Positions 44,949 through 59,039 of a DNA stretch of 64,000 bases are shown here, in pieces (positions within the stretch are counted from its first letter, which is position 1; every line of letters begins with the position of its first letter). Source of the stretch: Corynebacterium liangguodongii (GTDB lineage Bacteria > Actinomycetota > Actinomycetes > Mycobacteriales > Mycobacteriaceae); the NCBI RefSeq assembly GCF_003070865.1, contig NZ_CP026948.1, positions 372,001 to 436,000 on the forward strand. The letters run 5' to 3'. The translations under genes and the position numbers were made by a program. The notes under the pieces were generated by a model. That model ran no database searches and was not told the origin of the DNA. It saw only the letters and a list, made by a program, of their open reading frames with translations.

Positions 44949-45446
44949 ATGCTGAAGCTTTCCAACATCAACCGCCGCTGGGTTGGCCTGGCGCTCGCGT
45001 TGTGGCTCATTGTGCTCGTCGCCATCATCTTCATCCCGCTGAGCCGGGGGACCACCGCCGCGGCCTACCCCAACTCGCTGGAGAAGGCTTTGCAGCTCTC
45101 GGAGCCGGCGAAGAGCGACGCCGTGATGGGCGAGCTGGTCAACCCGGCCCGCATCTACGGTGAGGAGTACGCGGGCTACACCATGCTGTGCCCGAACGAG
45201 CCTGCCGAGATGATCGACGCGAAGCTCGACGCGTTTGGCCTGGACGCATCCGAGCTCGACCTTGGCGGGGAGAGCGGTTACATGGTGCTGCTGCCCGCGC
45301 GGCAGAGCGGGGATGTCATGCTCGATCCGGTCAACCTCAACGCGGTCAACATCTGCACGGTGCCGCAAACCGAGTCTTTCCGGATCGATGCGGCCATCCC
45401 GTTCTTCGTCGAAGACGGCACCTGGACGATGGGGATTGCCTCCTAG
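44949..45446 (+). CDS. membrane-anchored extracytoplasmic protein, unknown function
   Basis: 165 aa: short basic N-terminus, membrane helix about 12-30, then an extracytoplasmic domain with two cysteines (Cys81, Cys136) that could form a disulfide. No family recognised. It is inserted between tsaE and tsaB, which are neighbours in mycobacteria, so it looks like a corynebacterial addition. Likely has its own leaderless promoter. Confidence 0.75.
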   Translation: MLKLSNINRRWVGLALALWLIVLVAIIFIPLSRGTTAAAYPNSLEKALQLSEPAKSDAVMGELVNPARIYGEEYAGYTMLCPNEPAEMIDAKLDAFGLDASELDLGGESGYMVLLPARQSGDVMLDPVNLNAVNICTVPQTESFRIDAAIPFFVEDGTWTMGIAS

Positions 45447-45467
45447 CCGCGGCGGGGAGGTGGCGTT

Positions 45468-46169
45468 GTGATTGTTCTCGCGATCGATACTGCAACGGCG
45501 GACCTCGTCGCCGGCGTCGTGGAGGCGGGTGAGGCCGGAGAAACCAAGGCCTTAGCGCGGGCGCTGGCGGAATCGGTCACGCGCACCCGAGCGCACAACG
45601 AGCGTCTTGTGCCCACGGTCAATGGCTTGCTCGAGCAAGCCGGGGCCTCGTTCGCCGATATCGAATCGATCGTCGTGGGCTGCGGGCCGGGCCCGTTTAC
45701 AGGACTGCGCGTCGGCATGGCCACGGCCCAGGCGTTCGGGCAGGCCCTCGGGGTGCCGGTGCACGGAGTGGTCACGCACGATGCGGTGGCGCGCTGTGCG
45801 TGCGGTGAGAGCGGCGCGGAATGCCTGGTGGTAACGGACGCGCGCCGCCGCGAGGTCTACTGGGCGAGGTATTCCGGCGGGCGCCGGGTCTCCGGGCCGC
45901 ACGTGACCGCGCCGTCGCAGGTCGATACCATCGGGGTGGAAATGCTGAGCGTGCCCGAGGAACTCGCAGGATTGCTGCCCGCCCACGACGCCAAGGTGAT
46001 CTATTGCGCGCCGCGGCCGGCCGGGCTGGTTGCCGCCGCGGACCTCGCGGCGCGGCCCGGCCCGCTCGTGGCGCACTATTTGCGCCGCCCGGACGCGGTG
46101 CCCCCGGCGCGGGGGCCGAAGTCGCGGGCGATTCCGGACGTCGATACGCAAGCCCTGGGGGATGCGTAG
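45468..46169 (+). CDS. tsaB: tRNA threonylcarbamoyladenosine biosynthesis protein TsaB
   Basis: TsaB, 233 aa, ASKHA-fold partner of TsaD. VIVLAIDTATADLVAGVVE at the N-terminus and the GPGPFTGLRVGMATAQAFGQALG signature (about 67-89) are clear. GTG start after GGGGAGG. Its TAG overlaps the rimI GTG by one base. Confidence 0.94.
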   Translation: MIVLAIDTATADLVAGVVEAGEAGETKALARALAESVTRTRAHNERLVPTVNGLLEQAGASFADIESIVVGCGPGPFTGLRVGMATAQAFGQALGVPVHGVVTHDAVARCACGESGAECLVVTDARRREVYWARYSGGRRVSGPHVTAPSQVDTIGVEMLSVPEELAGLLPAHDAKVIYCAPRPAGLVAAADLAARPGPLVAHYLRRPDAVPPARGPKSRAIPDVDTQALGDA

Positions 46170-46642
46170 TGCGCTTTCGCGAGCTGGCGGCTGGCGACGC
46201 CGCCGCACTCGCCGCGATCGAGGCGGACCTCTTCGCCGGCGACGCGCCCTGGTCGCGCGATGTCTTCCTCGCCGAGCTCGCCCACCCATACACCTTCTAC
46301 GTGGGCGCGTTCGAAGCCGATGAGCTCGTCGGCTACGCGGGCCTGGCCATGCTCGGGCCGAGGGAGGACCCGGAATTCGAGGTGCACACGATTGGGGTGG
46401 CGCGCTCGCACCAGGGGCGCGGCATCGGGCGGGCCCTGATGGATCAGCTCGTCCACGCTGCGGACCTCGCCGGGGGCCCGATGTTTTTGGAGGTACGCAC
46501 CGATAACGCCGCGGCGATCGCGCTCTATGAAAGCTACGGCTTTTCCATCCTGGCCACTCGAAAGGCCTATTATCAGCCCTCGGGCGCGGATGCCTATTCC
46601 ATGATGCGGCACGCAAGCAACGAAAGGGACCCCGGAACATGA
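46169..46642 (+). CDS. rimI: ribosomal protein S18 alanine N-acetyltransferase RimI
   Basis: GNAT acetyltransferase, 157 aa. Acetyl-CoA loop [18 protein letters not shown] (about 77-94), [18 protein letters not shown] (about 105-122). Starts GTG 46169 inside the tsaB stop and ends overlapping the tsaD start. Standard member of the tsaB-rimI-tsaD cluster. Confidence 0.93.
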   Translation: MRFRELAAGDAAALAAIEADLFAGDAPWSRDVFLAELAHPYTFYVGAFEADELVGYAGLAMLGPREDPEFEVHTIGVARSHQGRGIGRALMDQLVHAADLAGGPMFLEVRTDNAAAIALYESYGFSILATRKAYYQPSGADAYSMMRHASNERDPGT

Positions 46643-47694
46643 TCGTCCTTGGTATCGAATCGTCCTGTGACGAAACAGCGGTGGGCATCGTCGAGCTGAA
46701 AGACGACGGCACGATGACGATCCTCGCGGACTCGGTGGCCTCCTCCATGCACGAGCACGCCCGCTTCGGCGGGGTGGTGCCCGAGATCGCTTCGCGCGCA
46801 CACCTCGAGGCGATGCCGCAGGTCATGGCCGATGCGCTGGCGCAGGCCGGGATAGACAAGCCGGATTGCGTCGCGGCGACGGTCGGCCCTGGTCTGGCGG
46901 GGGCGCTGCTCGTCGGCGCCTCTGCCGCGAAGGCGTACGCGGCCGCGTGGGGAGTGGATTTCTACGCGGTCAACCACCTAGGCGGGCATGTCGCCGTGGC
47001 CAACCTCGACGGGGCCGGCGAGCTTTCGCACTCCGTGGCGCTGCTCGTCTCCGGCGGGCACACGCAGCTGCTCGAGGTCGTCTCCGTGGGCAGGCCCATG
47101 CGGGAGCTGGGCAGCACGCTTGACGACGCCGCCGGCGAGGCCTACGACAAAGTCTCGCGCCTGCTCGGGCTCGGCTACCCGGGTGGGCCGGTCGTCGATA
47201 CGCTTGCGCGCCGGGGCCAGCCCTCGATCCCGTTCCCGCGCGGGCTGTGCAAGCCGGAGGACCTGCGCGGGGAGCACCGCTACGATTTTTCCTTCTCCGG
47301 GCTAAAGACCGCCGTTGCCCGCTACGTCGAGGCGGCCGAGCGGGAGGGGCGCGTGATCTCCGTCGAAGACGTCTGCGCCTCCTTCCAGGAGGCGGTGTGC
47401 GATGTGCTGACCAGCAAAGCGGTCATGGCCTGCGAGGATACGGGCGCGGAGGTGTTGCTCATCGGCGGGGGTGTCGCGGCGAACGGGAGGCTGCGCGAGC
47501 TGGCCCAGGAAAGGTGCGCCGCAGCAGGGATCGAGCTGCGCGTGCCCCGGTTGGCGCTGTGTACGGACAACGGTGTGATGGTCGCGGCCCTGGCCGCCGA
47601 GCTCATCCGCGCCGGTTGGGGGCCGTCGGATCTGGGGGTGGGCACGGATACCTCGTTGGAGGTCGACGTGCCGCTTGTACGTGTTGTCAGTTAG
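46639..47694 (+). CDS. tsaD: tRNA N6-adenosine threonylcarbamoyltransferase TsaD
   Basis: TsaD, 351 aa, transfers the threonylcarbamoyl group to A37. [14 protein letters not shown] start, [18 protein letters not shown] (about 34-51), metal-binding HLGGH (about 114-118), [10 protein letters not shown], and C-terminal [11 protein letters not shown] with Asn/Asp metal ligand. Its stop codon TAG (47692-47694) lies inside the CIRCE operator of groES. Confidence 0.96.
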   Translation: MIVLGIESSCDETAVGIVELKDDGTMTILADSVASSMHEHARFGGVVPEIASRAHLEAMPQVMADALAQAGIDKPDCVAATVGPGLAGALLVGASAAKAYAAAWGVDFYAVNHLGGHVAVANLDGAGELSHSVALLVSGGHTQLLEVVSVGRPMRELGSTLDDAAGEAYDKVSRLLGLGYPGGPVVDTLARRGQPSIPFPRGLCKPEDLRGEHRYDFSFSGLKTAVARYVEAAEREGRVISVEDVCASFQEAVCDVLTSKAVMACEDTGAEVLLIGGGVAANGRLRELAQERCAAAGIELRVPRLALCTDNGVMVAALAAELIRAGWGPSDLGVGTDTSLEVDVPLVRVVS

Positions 47695-47717
47695 CACTCT
47701 CGCGGGTAGAGTGCCAA
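47691..47717. promoter_or_regulatory. CIRCE operator (HrcA) of groES-groEL1
   Basis: TTAGCACTC (47691-47699), nine bases, GAGTGCCAA (47709-47717): one mismatch to the perfect TTAGCACTC-N9-GAGTGCTAA. TAGGTT at 47718-47723 may be the -10. It predicts HrcA repression relieved by heat shock. Confidence 0.92.
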
Positions 47718-47819
47718 TAGGTTGCATTGAGCACAGTTGTTTACCCGCGACGACGGCTGCCGCGAGATGGAAACCGATCAGAAGAGAGATACACCATCAC
47801 GAAAGGTCATTGATCGATC

Positions 47820-49756
<1,937 letters not shown>

Positions 49757-49789
49757 GAGTGGCAGGTGCCGCGCACGCGGACGTGAAAG

Positions 49790-49815
49790 AAGGCCCCGCT
49801 TCGGCGGGGCCTTTT
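49790..49815 (+). terminator. terminator after groEL1
   Basis: AAGGCCCCGC (49790-49799), TTCG loop, GCGGGGCCTT (49804-49813), TT. It separates groEL1 from the convergent whiB gene. Confidence 0.93.
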
Positions 49816-49827
49816 GCCGTGCGCGTT

Positions 49828-50145
49828 CTACTTCGCGGATACCGCCGCGACCGGCAGCGAGGTGCGCGACCCGGTGCCGCGCAGGATGGCGTGGCGCTCG
49901 GACTCGCTCAGGCCGCCCCAGATGCCGTAGGGCTCCGCGACGCGCAGTGCGTGGTCGCGGCACTGCGCGAGGACCGGGCAGTTGTAGCAGATCGCCTTCG
50001 CGCGGTTCTCGCGCTGGATGCGGGCGCGGCCGCGCTCGCCGTCGGGGTGGTAGAAAACCTCGGAAGCTGCTCCACGGCACGCGCCGTGCAATTGCCAATC
50101 CCAGAAATCCGCGTTCGGCCCGGGCAGCTGCTGAGGTTGAGACAT
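49828..50145 (-). CDS. whiB3: WhiB-family iron-sulfur regulator (WhiB3-like)
   Basis: 105 aa. Four cluster cysteines at 23, 53, 56 and 62 (C-x29-C-x2-C-x5-C), followed by the beta-turn GIWGG (74-78) and a basic tail. WhiB proteins bind a redox-sensitive [4Fe-4S] cluster and work with sigma-A. Position between groEL1 and sigD matches whiB3 of M. tuberculosis. AAGGAG lies 11 bp before the ATG. Ortholog naming is by synteny. Confidence 0.88.
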   Translation of the reverse strand: MSQPQQLPGPNADFWDWQLHGACRGAASEVFYHPDGERGRARIQRENRAKAICYNCPVLAQCRDHALRVAEPYGIWGGLSESERHAILRGTGSRTSLPVAAVSAK

Positions 50146-50482
50146 AACGTTTGAGGCTCCTTACTCCACGGCGACGCGCGTGGCGCGCGTCGATTTCCAA
50201 CGAAAGCAACGGAGGCGTTGCACGTGGAAGAAGTTAAGTACGGCCGGGTTAACTGCAAGTTTCCCGGCGGTAACGCCAAGCTTGAAAGCATGAAAAGCGG
50301 GCGGAAATATTGGCAACACGCTGGGAGTTTGATTAAGGTTAAACGTCGGTGAATTCTTGGATACCCGGCGTGCTCTCCCGCGCGCGGGTAGGATCAGCGC
50401 GGATCTGGGCCCGCTTCGGCCCCGAATCAGCGCCCGGCCCCGCCCAGGCACGGCGGGAAGTTCAGAGATAGAGAGGAGCCCC
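50146..50482. other. divergent region between whiB and sigD
   Basis: 337 bases without a gene. It is AT-richer than its surroundings at 50280-50365. TAGGAT at 50389-50394 is a candidate -10 for sigD but lacks a good -35. A GAGAGGAG ribosome site precedes sigD. For whiB the minus strand offers only weak -10 candidates. No operator recognised. Confidence 0.5.
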
Positions 50483-51073
50483 GTGGCGACAGAGGAGGAC
50501 AATGACCTCGCGCGCCTGGCCAGGCGCGCCGCGGCCGGCGAGCCCGGGGCCCTCAACGAGCTCGTGCGCACGATCCATCCCAGGGTGCTGCGCTACGCCC
50601 GCGCCAGGATCAGCGGGGGCCGGATGCCGACGCCGGAGGACGTCGCCCAGGAAATCTGCCTCGCCGTGGTGACATCCGTGGGCAGCTACGTCGATATGGG
50701 CAAGCCTTTCATGGCCTTCGTCTACGGCATCGCGTTTAACAAGGTGGCCGATGCTCACCGGGCGCTGGCGCGCGACAAGCTCACCCCCACGGAGCAGGTA
50801 CCGGATTCCGCAGATGACGCCACGGCGACGCCCGAGGAGGCGATCTTAGAGGCGGATGGAAGTAACAGAGTGCGCCAGCTTCTCGATGTACTCAGTGATA
50901 AAGCAAGAGACATCATCATCCTGCGTGTGTTCGTGGGATTGTCGGCAGAAGAAACTGCGCAGGCCGTCGGCGGCACCGCTGGCGCGGTGCGCGTCGCGCA
51001 GCACCGCGCGCTGGCGACCTTGCGCAAGGCACTAGAGGAAGGGGGGAGCGATGAAGCGTCACTCTCGATCTGA
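50483..51073 (+). CDS. sigD: ECF RNA polymerase sigma factor SigD
   Basis: 196 aa ECF sigma factor. Region 2 about 28-95 (RYARARISGGRMPTPEDVAQEI, FMAFVYGIAFNKVADAHR) and region 4 about 130-185 (LSDKARDIIILRVFVGLSAEETAQAVGGTAGAVRVAQHRAL). GTG 50483 chosen after GAGAGGAG; the longer open frame upstream has an unrelated Pro/Arg-rich sequence. It overlaps rsdA by 23 bp. In C. glutamicum and mycobacteria SigD controls envelope-related genes. Confidence 0.93.
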   Translation: MATEEDNDLARLARRAAAGEPGALNELVRTIHPRVLRYARARISGGRMPTPEDVAQEICLAVVTSVGSYVDMGKPFMAFVYGIAFNKVADAHRALARDKLTPTEQVPDSADDATATPEEAILEADGSNRVRQLLDVLSDKARDIIILRVFVGLSAEETAQAVGGTAGAVRVAQHRALATLRKALEEGGSDEASLSI

Positions 51074-51824
51074 GGCAGACGACGTCACGCCGCACCTGCG
51101 GCCGCTTTTCGACGACGACAGGTTCCTCACCGAGCTCTCTCGCGGCGTAGACCCCTCAGAAGGCAGCGACCCGCTCGCGGCTGCGCTGCTGGAGCTGCGG
51201 GCGGACGTCGATGAGCCAATGCCCGCCGCACCCGAGTTCGATCTCCCGCCCGCCCCTGCGTCTCGCCGCGGGCCGGGCCCGCTCGCAGCGGGGCTGATGG
51301 GAGCTGCGGCCGCCACCGTGATCGTCGCCGGCTCGGGCGCGGCGCTCTACAACGCCCAGCCGGGCTCCGCCCTGTGGGGCCCCTCCAGCCAGGTCTTCGG
51401 GGAGCGCGGCAACGTCGTCGAGCTCGCCAGCACGCTCGACGAGCTCAAGATCGCCAGCGAATCCGGCGACCGGGAGGCGTCCCGCAGCCTGCTCGAGCAG
51501 GCGCGCGACCTCGTCCAATCCATGGGGTCCCCGGCGAGGCCCGAGGCTCAAGCGGACTCGGTGACGGTGACGCACACGGTTACCGCACCCGCACCGCAGC
51601 CCGCCCCCGCGGAGCCTGCGGAGCCCTCCGCGCCCGCACCGTCCTCGCCGGCGCCGACCGAGACCGTCACGCAGACGCTCACCGTCACCGCCACGGTCAC
51701 CGCAACCCCCGCGGCGCGGCCCTCGGAGCCGACCTCGGCGCAGGCCTCCGAGCCGACCACCGCACCGGCGGCGGGCGAGTCGGGCACGCCGAGCTCCTCG
51801 GCCGCGCCGGGCACCGCGGAGTAG
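51051..51824 (+). CDS. rsdA: anti-sigma-D factor RsdA
   Basis: 257 aa. The N-terminal sigma-binding segment has DPLAAALLELRADVDEPMP (about 40-58), one membrane helix follows (about 76-98), and the extracytoplasmic part is Thr/Val/Pro/Ala-rich (VTVTHTVTAPAP; TVTQTLTVTATVTAT). Release requires proteolysis in the M. tuberculosis homologue Rv3413c. Starts within the sigD 3' end (23-bp overlap). Confidence 0.88.
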   Translation: MKRHSRSEADDVTPHLRPLFDDDRFLTELSRGVDPSEGSDPLAAALLELRADVDEPMPAAPEFDLPPAPASRRGPGPLAAGLMGAAAATVIVAGSGAALYNAQPGSALWGPSSQVFGERGNVVELASTLDELKIASESGDREASRSLLEQARDLVQSMGSPARPEAQADSVTVTHTVTAPAPQPAPAEPAEPSAPAPSSPAPTETVTQTLTVTATVTATPAARPSEPTSAQASEPTTAPAAGESGTPSSSAAPGTAE

Positions 51825-51832
51825 GGGCGCCC

Positions 51833-52204
51833 CTAGCGTGCGTCGAGCCCGTCGAGGTAGCCCAGCGCGTAATCCCAGGGCACGTAGGCCTCGACGTTGG
51901 GCTGGGCGCTCGGCTCGTGCACTGGAGGCAGCTCGCCGTTGAGCGTGGCCAGCATGTTTTGCTCCATGATCTCCCAGTCGTAGTAGTGCATCTCGCGGCA
52001 GTCCTCGCACTCGAAGTAGATGCCGAGGATGCCGCGGGGGCGCAGGACCTCCTTGAACTCGCGCACCTGCGCGAGGTCCCGAATCACGCTCACGCGCTCT
52101 TCCGCGCTGAGCGGCTCAACGACCTCGTCGTCCTCGATGAACGATGCCGGGTCGTTCGGGTCGTCCTTGAAAGGGTCGAGCGGCATCATATCGTCGTAGT
52201 TCAC
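51833..52204 (-). CDS. DUF5319 protein (Rv3412 family)
   Basis: 123 aa acidic protein with DPFKDDPNDPASFIEDDE at the N-terminus and FECEDCREMHYYDW with a CxxC pair (about 65-78). Conserved between rsdA and guaB in mycobacteria and corynebacteria; function unknown. Starts GTG 52204; TAGGGT eight bases upstream suggests a leaderless message. Confidence 0.85.
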   Translation of the reverse strand: MNYDDMMPLDPFKDDPNDPASFIEDDEVVEPLSAEERVSVIRDLAQVREFKEVLRPRGILGIYFECEDCREMHYYDWEIMEQNMLATLNGELPPVHEPSAQPNVEAYVPWDYALGYLDGLDAR

Positions 52205-52286
52205 ACTGGCCTACCCTAATTCGCTTGCCATAAGCGGGGCAATTCACCTGTGGGTATGTGGCAGCCCCAGCAGCGGTATATCATGA

Positions 52287-53861
<1,575 letters not shown>

Positions 53862-53873
53862 GAAGGCAAGCAG

Positions 53874-55028
53874 ATGCGCGACTACGTAGAAATCGGGATC
53901 GGCCGGGAGGCCCGCCGCGCCTACCGGCTAGGCGAGCTCTCGCTGGTTCCCTCGCGGCGCACGAGGTCGTCCTCGGACGTGGATACGACCTGGAACATCG
54001 ATGCCTACACCTTCGACATCCCGTTGGTATCCCACCCCACCGACGCCCTGGCCAGCCCGGAGTTTGTCATCGAGATGGGTAAGCTCGGCGGGCTCGGCGT
54101 GCTCAACGCCGAAGGCATTCTGGCCAGGCACGCCTCGCTTGACGACGCCATCGCCAGCGTGCTTCCGCCCGAATTCGATCCGCGAGAGTGGACCTACGAT
54201 GACATCCTCAAGGGTGGGCGCGAGTCGACGAAGGCGCTGCAGGCCCTCCACGCCGCCCCGCTCGACCACGACCTGCTCGCCGAGCGCATCGCCCAGGTGC
54301 GCGACTCCGGTGTTACCGTTGCCGTGCGGGTCTCCCCGCAAAACGCCCGCGAGCTCGCCCCTGTGGTGATTAAGGCCGGCGCCGAGATCCTCTTTATCCA
54401 GGGCACCATCATCTCCGCCGAGCACGTGCAGCGGGGTGGAGAACCGCTCGACTTAAAGGAATTCATCGGCTCCCTCGACGTCCCCGTCATCGCGGGCGGG
54501 CTCTACGACTACACCACGGCGATGCACCTCATGCGCTCCGGGGCGGCGGGCATCATCGTCGGGTCCTCGACAGTCTCCTCGGCCTCGACGGGCGGCCTCG
54601 GCGTGCCCATGGCAACTGCGATTGCCGACGTCGCCGCCGCGCGCCGCGAGTACCTCGACGAAACGGGCGGCCGCTACGTTCACGTCGTCGCCGACGGGGA
54701 GATCGCCAACAGCGGCAACATCGCCACCGCGATCGCCTGCGGCGCTGACGCGGTGATGCTCGGCCGCCCGCTGGCGCGGGCCGCCGAGGCGGCGGCCCGC
54801 GGCTACTACTGGGAGCACGCGGCTGCGCACCCGCGCTTCCCGCGCGGCTCTGTCGAGCGTATCGATTTGGGCGGCGCCCCGGCCCCTCTCGAGCAGGTGC
54901 TCAAGGGCCCGTCCTCGGATCCCTTCGGCGAGACGAATCTGGTCGGTGGCCTGCGCCGCATCATGGCGAAGTGCGGGTACACGGACGTGAAGTCGTTTCA
55001 GAAGGTCGGGTTGACGGTCTCGCGCTAG
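53874..55028 (+). CDS. guaB3: GuaB3-family IMP dehydrogenase-related protein lacking the catalytic cysteine
   Basis: 384 aa TIM-barrel protein, no CBS domains. [20 protein letters not shown] and [19 protein letters not shown] are typical of GuaB3. The region of the IMPDH active-site loop reads [20 protein letters not shown] and has no Cys; the only two cysteines (IACGAD, AKCGYTD) are elsewhere. It follows guaB by 12 bp with GGAAGG as ribosome site. Reported cyanobacterial GuaB3 acts as a GMP reductase; whether this one has activity is open. Confidence 0.92.
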   Translation: MRDYVEIGIGREARRAYRLGELSLVPSRRTRSSSDVDTTWNIDAYTFDIPLVSHPTDALASPEFVIEMGKLGGLGVLNAEGILARHASLDDAIASVLPPEFDPREWTYDDILKGGRESTKALQALHAAPLDHDLLAERIAQVRDSGVTVAVRVSPQNARELAPVVIKAGAEILFIQGTIISAEHVQRGGEPLDLKEFIGSLDVPVIAGGLYDYTTAMHLMRSGAAGIIVGSSTVSSASTGGLGVPMATAIADVAAARREYLDETGGRYVHVVADGEIANSGNIATAIACGADAVMLGRPLARAAEAAARGYYWEHAAAHPRFPRGSVERIDLGGAPAPLEQVLKGPSSDPFGETNLVGGLRRIMAKCGYTDVKSFQKVGLTVSR

Positions 55029-55064
55029 GTGCGTGCGTAGGGGAGGGGCAGCGGGCCCGTCGGC

Positions 55065-55070
55065 TAGTAT
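55065..55070 (+). promoter_or_regulatory. -10 of leaderless guaA
   Basis: TAGTAT, eight bases, then GTG 55079; no ribosome site. It gives guaA its own promoter despite the operon-like order. Confidence 0.45.
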
Positions 55071-55078
55071 GTGACACT

Positions 55079-56641
<1,563 letters not shown>

Positions 56642-56731
56642 CGCCACCCCTGGGGGGCAAGGTGCACGGTGCCATGAGCGCGGATCAACGAGCTATGAGG
56701 CCCGGCGTTACCGCGGCTAGGGGGAGGGTTT

Positions 56732-57760
56732 TTAGGGGCTGACGACGCTGATCTCGCCGATGCCGACGTTGACGTCGAGCGTGAGGGTGGGGCCGGGGGA
56801 GGCGTCGTTAAGCACGGGCGGGCAGTTGTGCTCGCCGATGCCCTCGTCGCAGGAGAACATCACGCGGGTATCTCGCGGGGCGGTGATGGTGACCTTGCCG
56901 ATGCCGTGATCGATGGTCACCGTCTTGTCTTCGGTCAGGGGTGCCATGTCGGAGAAGTCGAAGGACGCGGTGCCGATGCCCGAGTTGTAGGAGCCGTCGA
57001 GGTTGTCGGTGATGGTGAAGGTGTCGTCGGAGTGGTCGACGCTGATCAATCGCGCGCCGGAGGCGAACACCGCGATGGCCACCGCGACGGTGCCGAGAGC
57101 GACGAGCGCGCCGGTGCGACCCCGCGAAGCAGGCGCGGGCGCAGGCTCTTCCGACGGATCGGGCAGGTGCCACAGCTCGGGAACCGTCCCGAGCGGGTCC
57201 CATTTCGGCGGCCGGGGCGAGCCCACCCCGGGGTGGGGGTAGCCCTCGGGCGCCGTGAGATGGGATGTATCCGCCTCCTCGGTGACCGTACCCTCGCCGG
57301 GGCGGGCACCGAGACCCGCAGGGGGCACCGGGTGCGCGTTGTGCAGCAGGTAGAGGGCGATACCGGCGAGGGCGAAGGTGACCAGCGAGGAGGCTGCTGC
57401 GCCGCCTGCGCCGGCGCTTATCGACGGCAGGAGGATAACGAGCCCGACAAGCAGCCACCACCCGGTCTCGCGGTCCTTCTTCTGGTGCGCGTCGAGGCTC
57501 CCCTTGGGTGCGTTGATCGCCCTCCACGGGGAGGTATCCATGCCGAAGCGCGGCATGTTGAGCCACATCAGCAGGTAGAGAAAGAGGCCCCCGCCGTAGA
57601 CGAGGGTGAGCGCGACAAAGGCGATGCGGACGACGACGGGGTCGATGCGGTAGCGGGCGCCGATGCCTTCGCAGACACCGGCAATGGCGGCGTTGCCGCC
57701 CTGGTCTTTGGGGATTCGTACGGGGCGGGTGGACCAGATGTCCTGAAGCGTGGTGTTCAT
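56732..57760 (-). CDS. esrI: PspC/LiaF-like membrane protein, EsrI-like inhibitor
   Basis: 342 aa. N-terminal PspC domain (about 10-72: RIPKDQGGNAAIAGVCEGIGARYRIDPVVVRIAFVALTLVYGGGLFLYLLMW), several membrane helices (to about 145), a Pro-rich cytoplasmic or linker region, one more helix (about 215-235), and a beta-helical C-terminal domain with repeated NSGIGTASFDFS, IDHGIGKVTI, VNVGIGEISV strands as in LiaF. Divergent from the kinase gene. In C. glutamicum EsrI inhibits the EsrSR envelope-stress response; the same layout is seen. Confidence 0.82.
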   Translation of the reverse strand: MNTTLQDIWSTRPVRIPKDQGGNAAIAGVCEGIGARYRIDPVVVRIAFVALTLVYGGGLFLYLLMWLNMPRFGMDTSPWRAINAPKGSLDAHQKKDRETGWWLLVGLVILLPSISAGAGGAAASSLVTFALAGIALYLLHNAHPVPPAGLGARPGEGTVTEEADTSHLTAPEGYPHPGVGSPRPPKWDPLGTVPELWHLPDPSEEPAPAPASRGRTGALVALGTVAVAIAVFASGARLISVDHSDDTFTITDNLDGSYNSGIGTASFDFSDMAPLTEDKTVTIDHGIGKVTITAPRDTRVMFSCDEGIGEHNCPPVLNDASPGPTLTLDVNVGIGEISVVSP

Positions 57761-57799
57761 GCTTTAAGCATGGCGTATCCGCGCCTCGTCACACCATCC

Positions 57800-57818
57800 G
57801 GAAAACCCCGGGTTTTCC
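57800..57818. promoter_or_regulatory. perfect 9-1-9 palindrome between esrI and esrS
   Basis: GGAAAACCCCGGGTTTTCC is a perfect inverted repeat around a central C, in the middle of the 112-bp divergent region. A natural candidate for EsrR binding and autoregulation of both genes. Confidence 0.6.
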
Positions 57819-57872
57819 CACTCGGGGTAAACCCTGATGCGCCTGAGGCGAGCGCCGTGTGAGAATCGGGGC

Positions 57873-59030
57873 ATGCCAGACCAGACTGCCTCCCTCTACC
57901 CGCGCTACGTGCGCAGCCGCCCCGGCCGCGTCGTCGCCGGGGTAGCCGCCGGCCTGTCCTCCCACCTCGGGGTGGAGGTGTCGTGGGTGCGCGTGTTCTT
58001 CGCACTGGCGAGCTTCGCAGGGGGACTTGGGCCAATCCTCTATGCCGCGCTGTGGGCCCTCGCGCCGCTACGCGATGGCACCGCGGTGCGGGGAGCGGGG
58101 AGCTGGCCGCGCTGGGTCAACACCACGCTCGTGGCGGTGAGCCTGGCGGGAGTGTTGGTCTCGGTATCGCTGGCGAGCGGGCTTGGGGCGGTCTTTACCT
58201 TCATCGTTGGGGTGGTGGCCGTCGGTGCGGTGGTGGCCTGGCAGGCGTACGACCGCGACCTGGGGTCGAAAAGGAACGTCGCGGCGCTCGCTGCGGGCAT
58301 CGCGCTGGTGATGAGCGGGGTGCTCGCCATTGCCGTGCTCGGCGAGAACGCGGGCCTTTTCGGCATCGTCGCCGCCGTGCTCTCCAGCGTCTTCGGGGTC
58401 CTCCTGCTCGTGGTTCCGCTCATCGTGCGCCTGGCCACATCGCTCGTCGCGGAGAGAGAAGCAAAGGCGGCGGCCGACCAGCGCGCCGAGATCGCCTCGA
58501 AGCTGCACGATTCGGTCCTGCAGACCCTCGCGCTGATACAAAAGCGTGCCGGGGACCCCGCCGAGGTCTCGCGTCTGGCCCGCGGGCAGGAGCGCGAGCT
58601 GCGCTCGTGGCTTTTCGACGGCGACGGTGCCACGAAGGCGCACCCCGCCACGGTCTTTACGGCGCTGACCAGGGCGGCAGGCGAGGTCGAGGACCTGTTC
58701 TCCGTGATCATCCGCCCCGTCACCGTCGGCGAGGACGTCGCCTACACCGAGGGCAACGAGGCGATCGTGCTAGCGGCGCGCGAGGCAATGGTCAACGCCG
58801 GCAAGCACTCGGGGGCCGATGCCATCGATGTGTACGCGGAGCACCTCGCAGGCCGGCTCAGCGTGTTTGTGCGCGACCGCGGGCGCGGCTTTGACGTCGG
58901 CGCGGTGCCTGCGGATAGGCACGGCGTGAGTGAATCGATTGTGGCGCGGATGGAACGCGCCGGGGGCAGCGCGAGCGTGACCTCCGCGCCCGGGGAGGGC
59001 ACGGAGGTCGAGCTTTCGCTGCCAGCCTAG
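57873..59030 (+). CDS. esrS: sensor histidine kinase with PspC domain, EsrS-like
   Basis: 385 aa. N-terminal PspC domain (about 8-66), further membrane helices to about 188, dimerisation/phosphoacceptor helix with His212 in KLHDSVLQTLALIQ, and an HATPase domain (about 290-385: EAMVNAGKHSGA as N-box, DRGRGFD as G1). A NarL-type (HisKA_3) kinase. ATG 57873 has no ribosome site; GAGAAT lies six bases upstream, suggesting a leaderless start. Its regulator lies 3 kb downstream at 62098, unusually separated. Confidence 0.86.
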   Translation: MPDQTASLYPRYVRSRPGRVVAGVAAGLSSHLGVEVSWVRVFFALASFAGGLGPILYAALWALAPLRDGTAVRGAGSWPRWVNTTLVAVSLAGVLVSVSLASGLGAVFTFIVGVVAVGAVVAWQAYDRDLGSKRNVAALAAGIALVMSGVLAIAVLGENAGLFGIVAAVLSSVFGVLLLVVPLIVRLATSLVAEREAKAAADQRAEIASKLHDSVLQTLALIQKRAGDPAEVSRLARGQERELRSWLFDGDGATKAHPATVFTALTRAAGEVEDLFSVIIRPVTVGEDVAYTEGNEAIVLAAREAMVNAGKHSGADAIDVYAEHLAGRLSVFVRDRGRGFDVGAVPADRHGVSESIVARMERAGGSASVTSAPGEGTEVELSLPA

Positions 59031-59039
59031 CCTTGCCTT

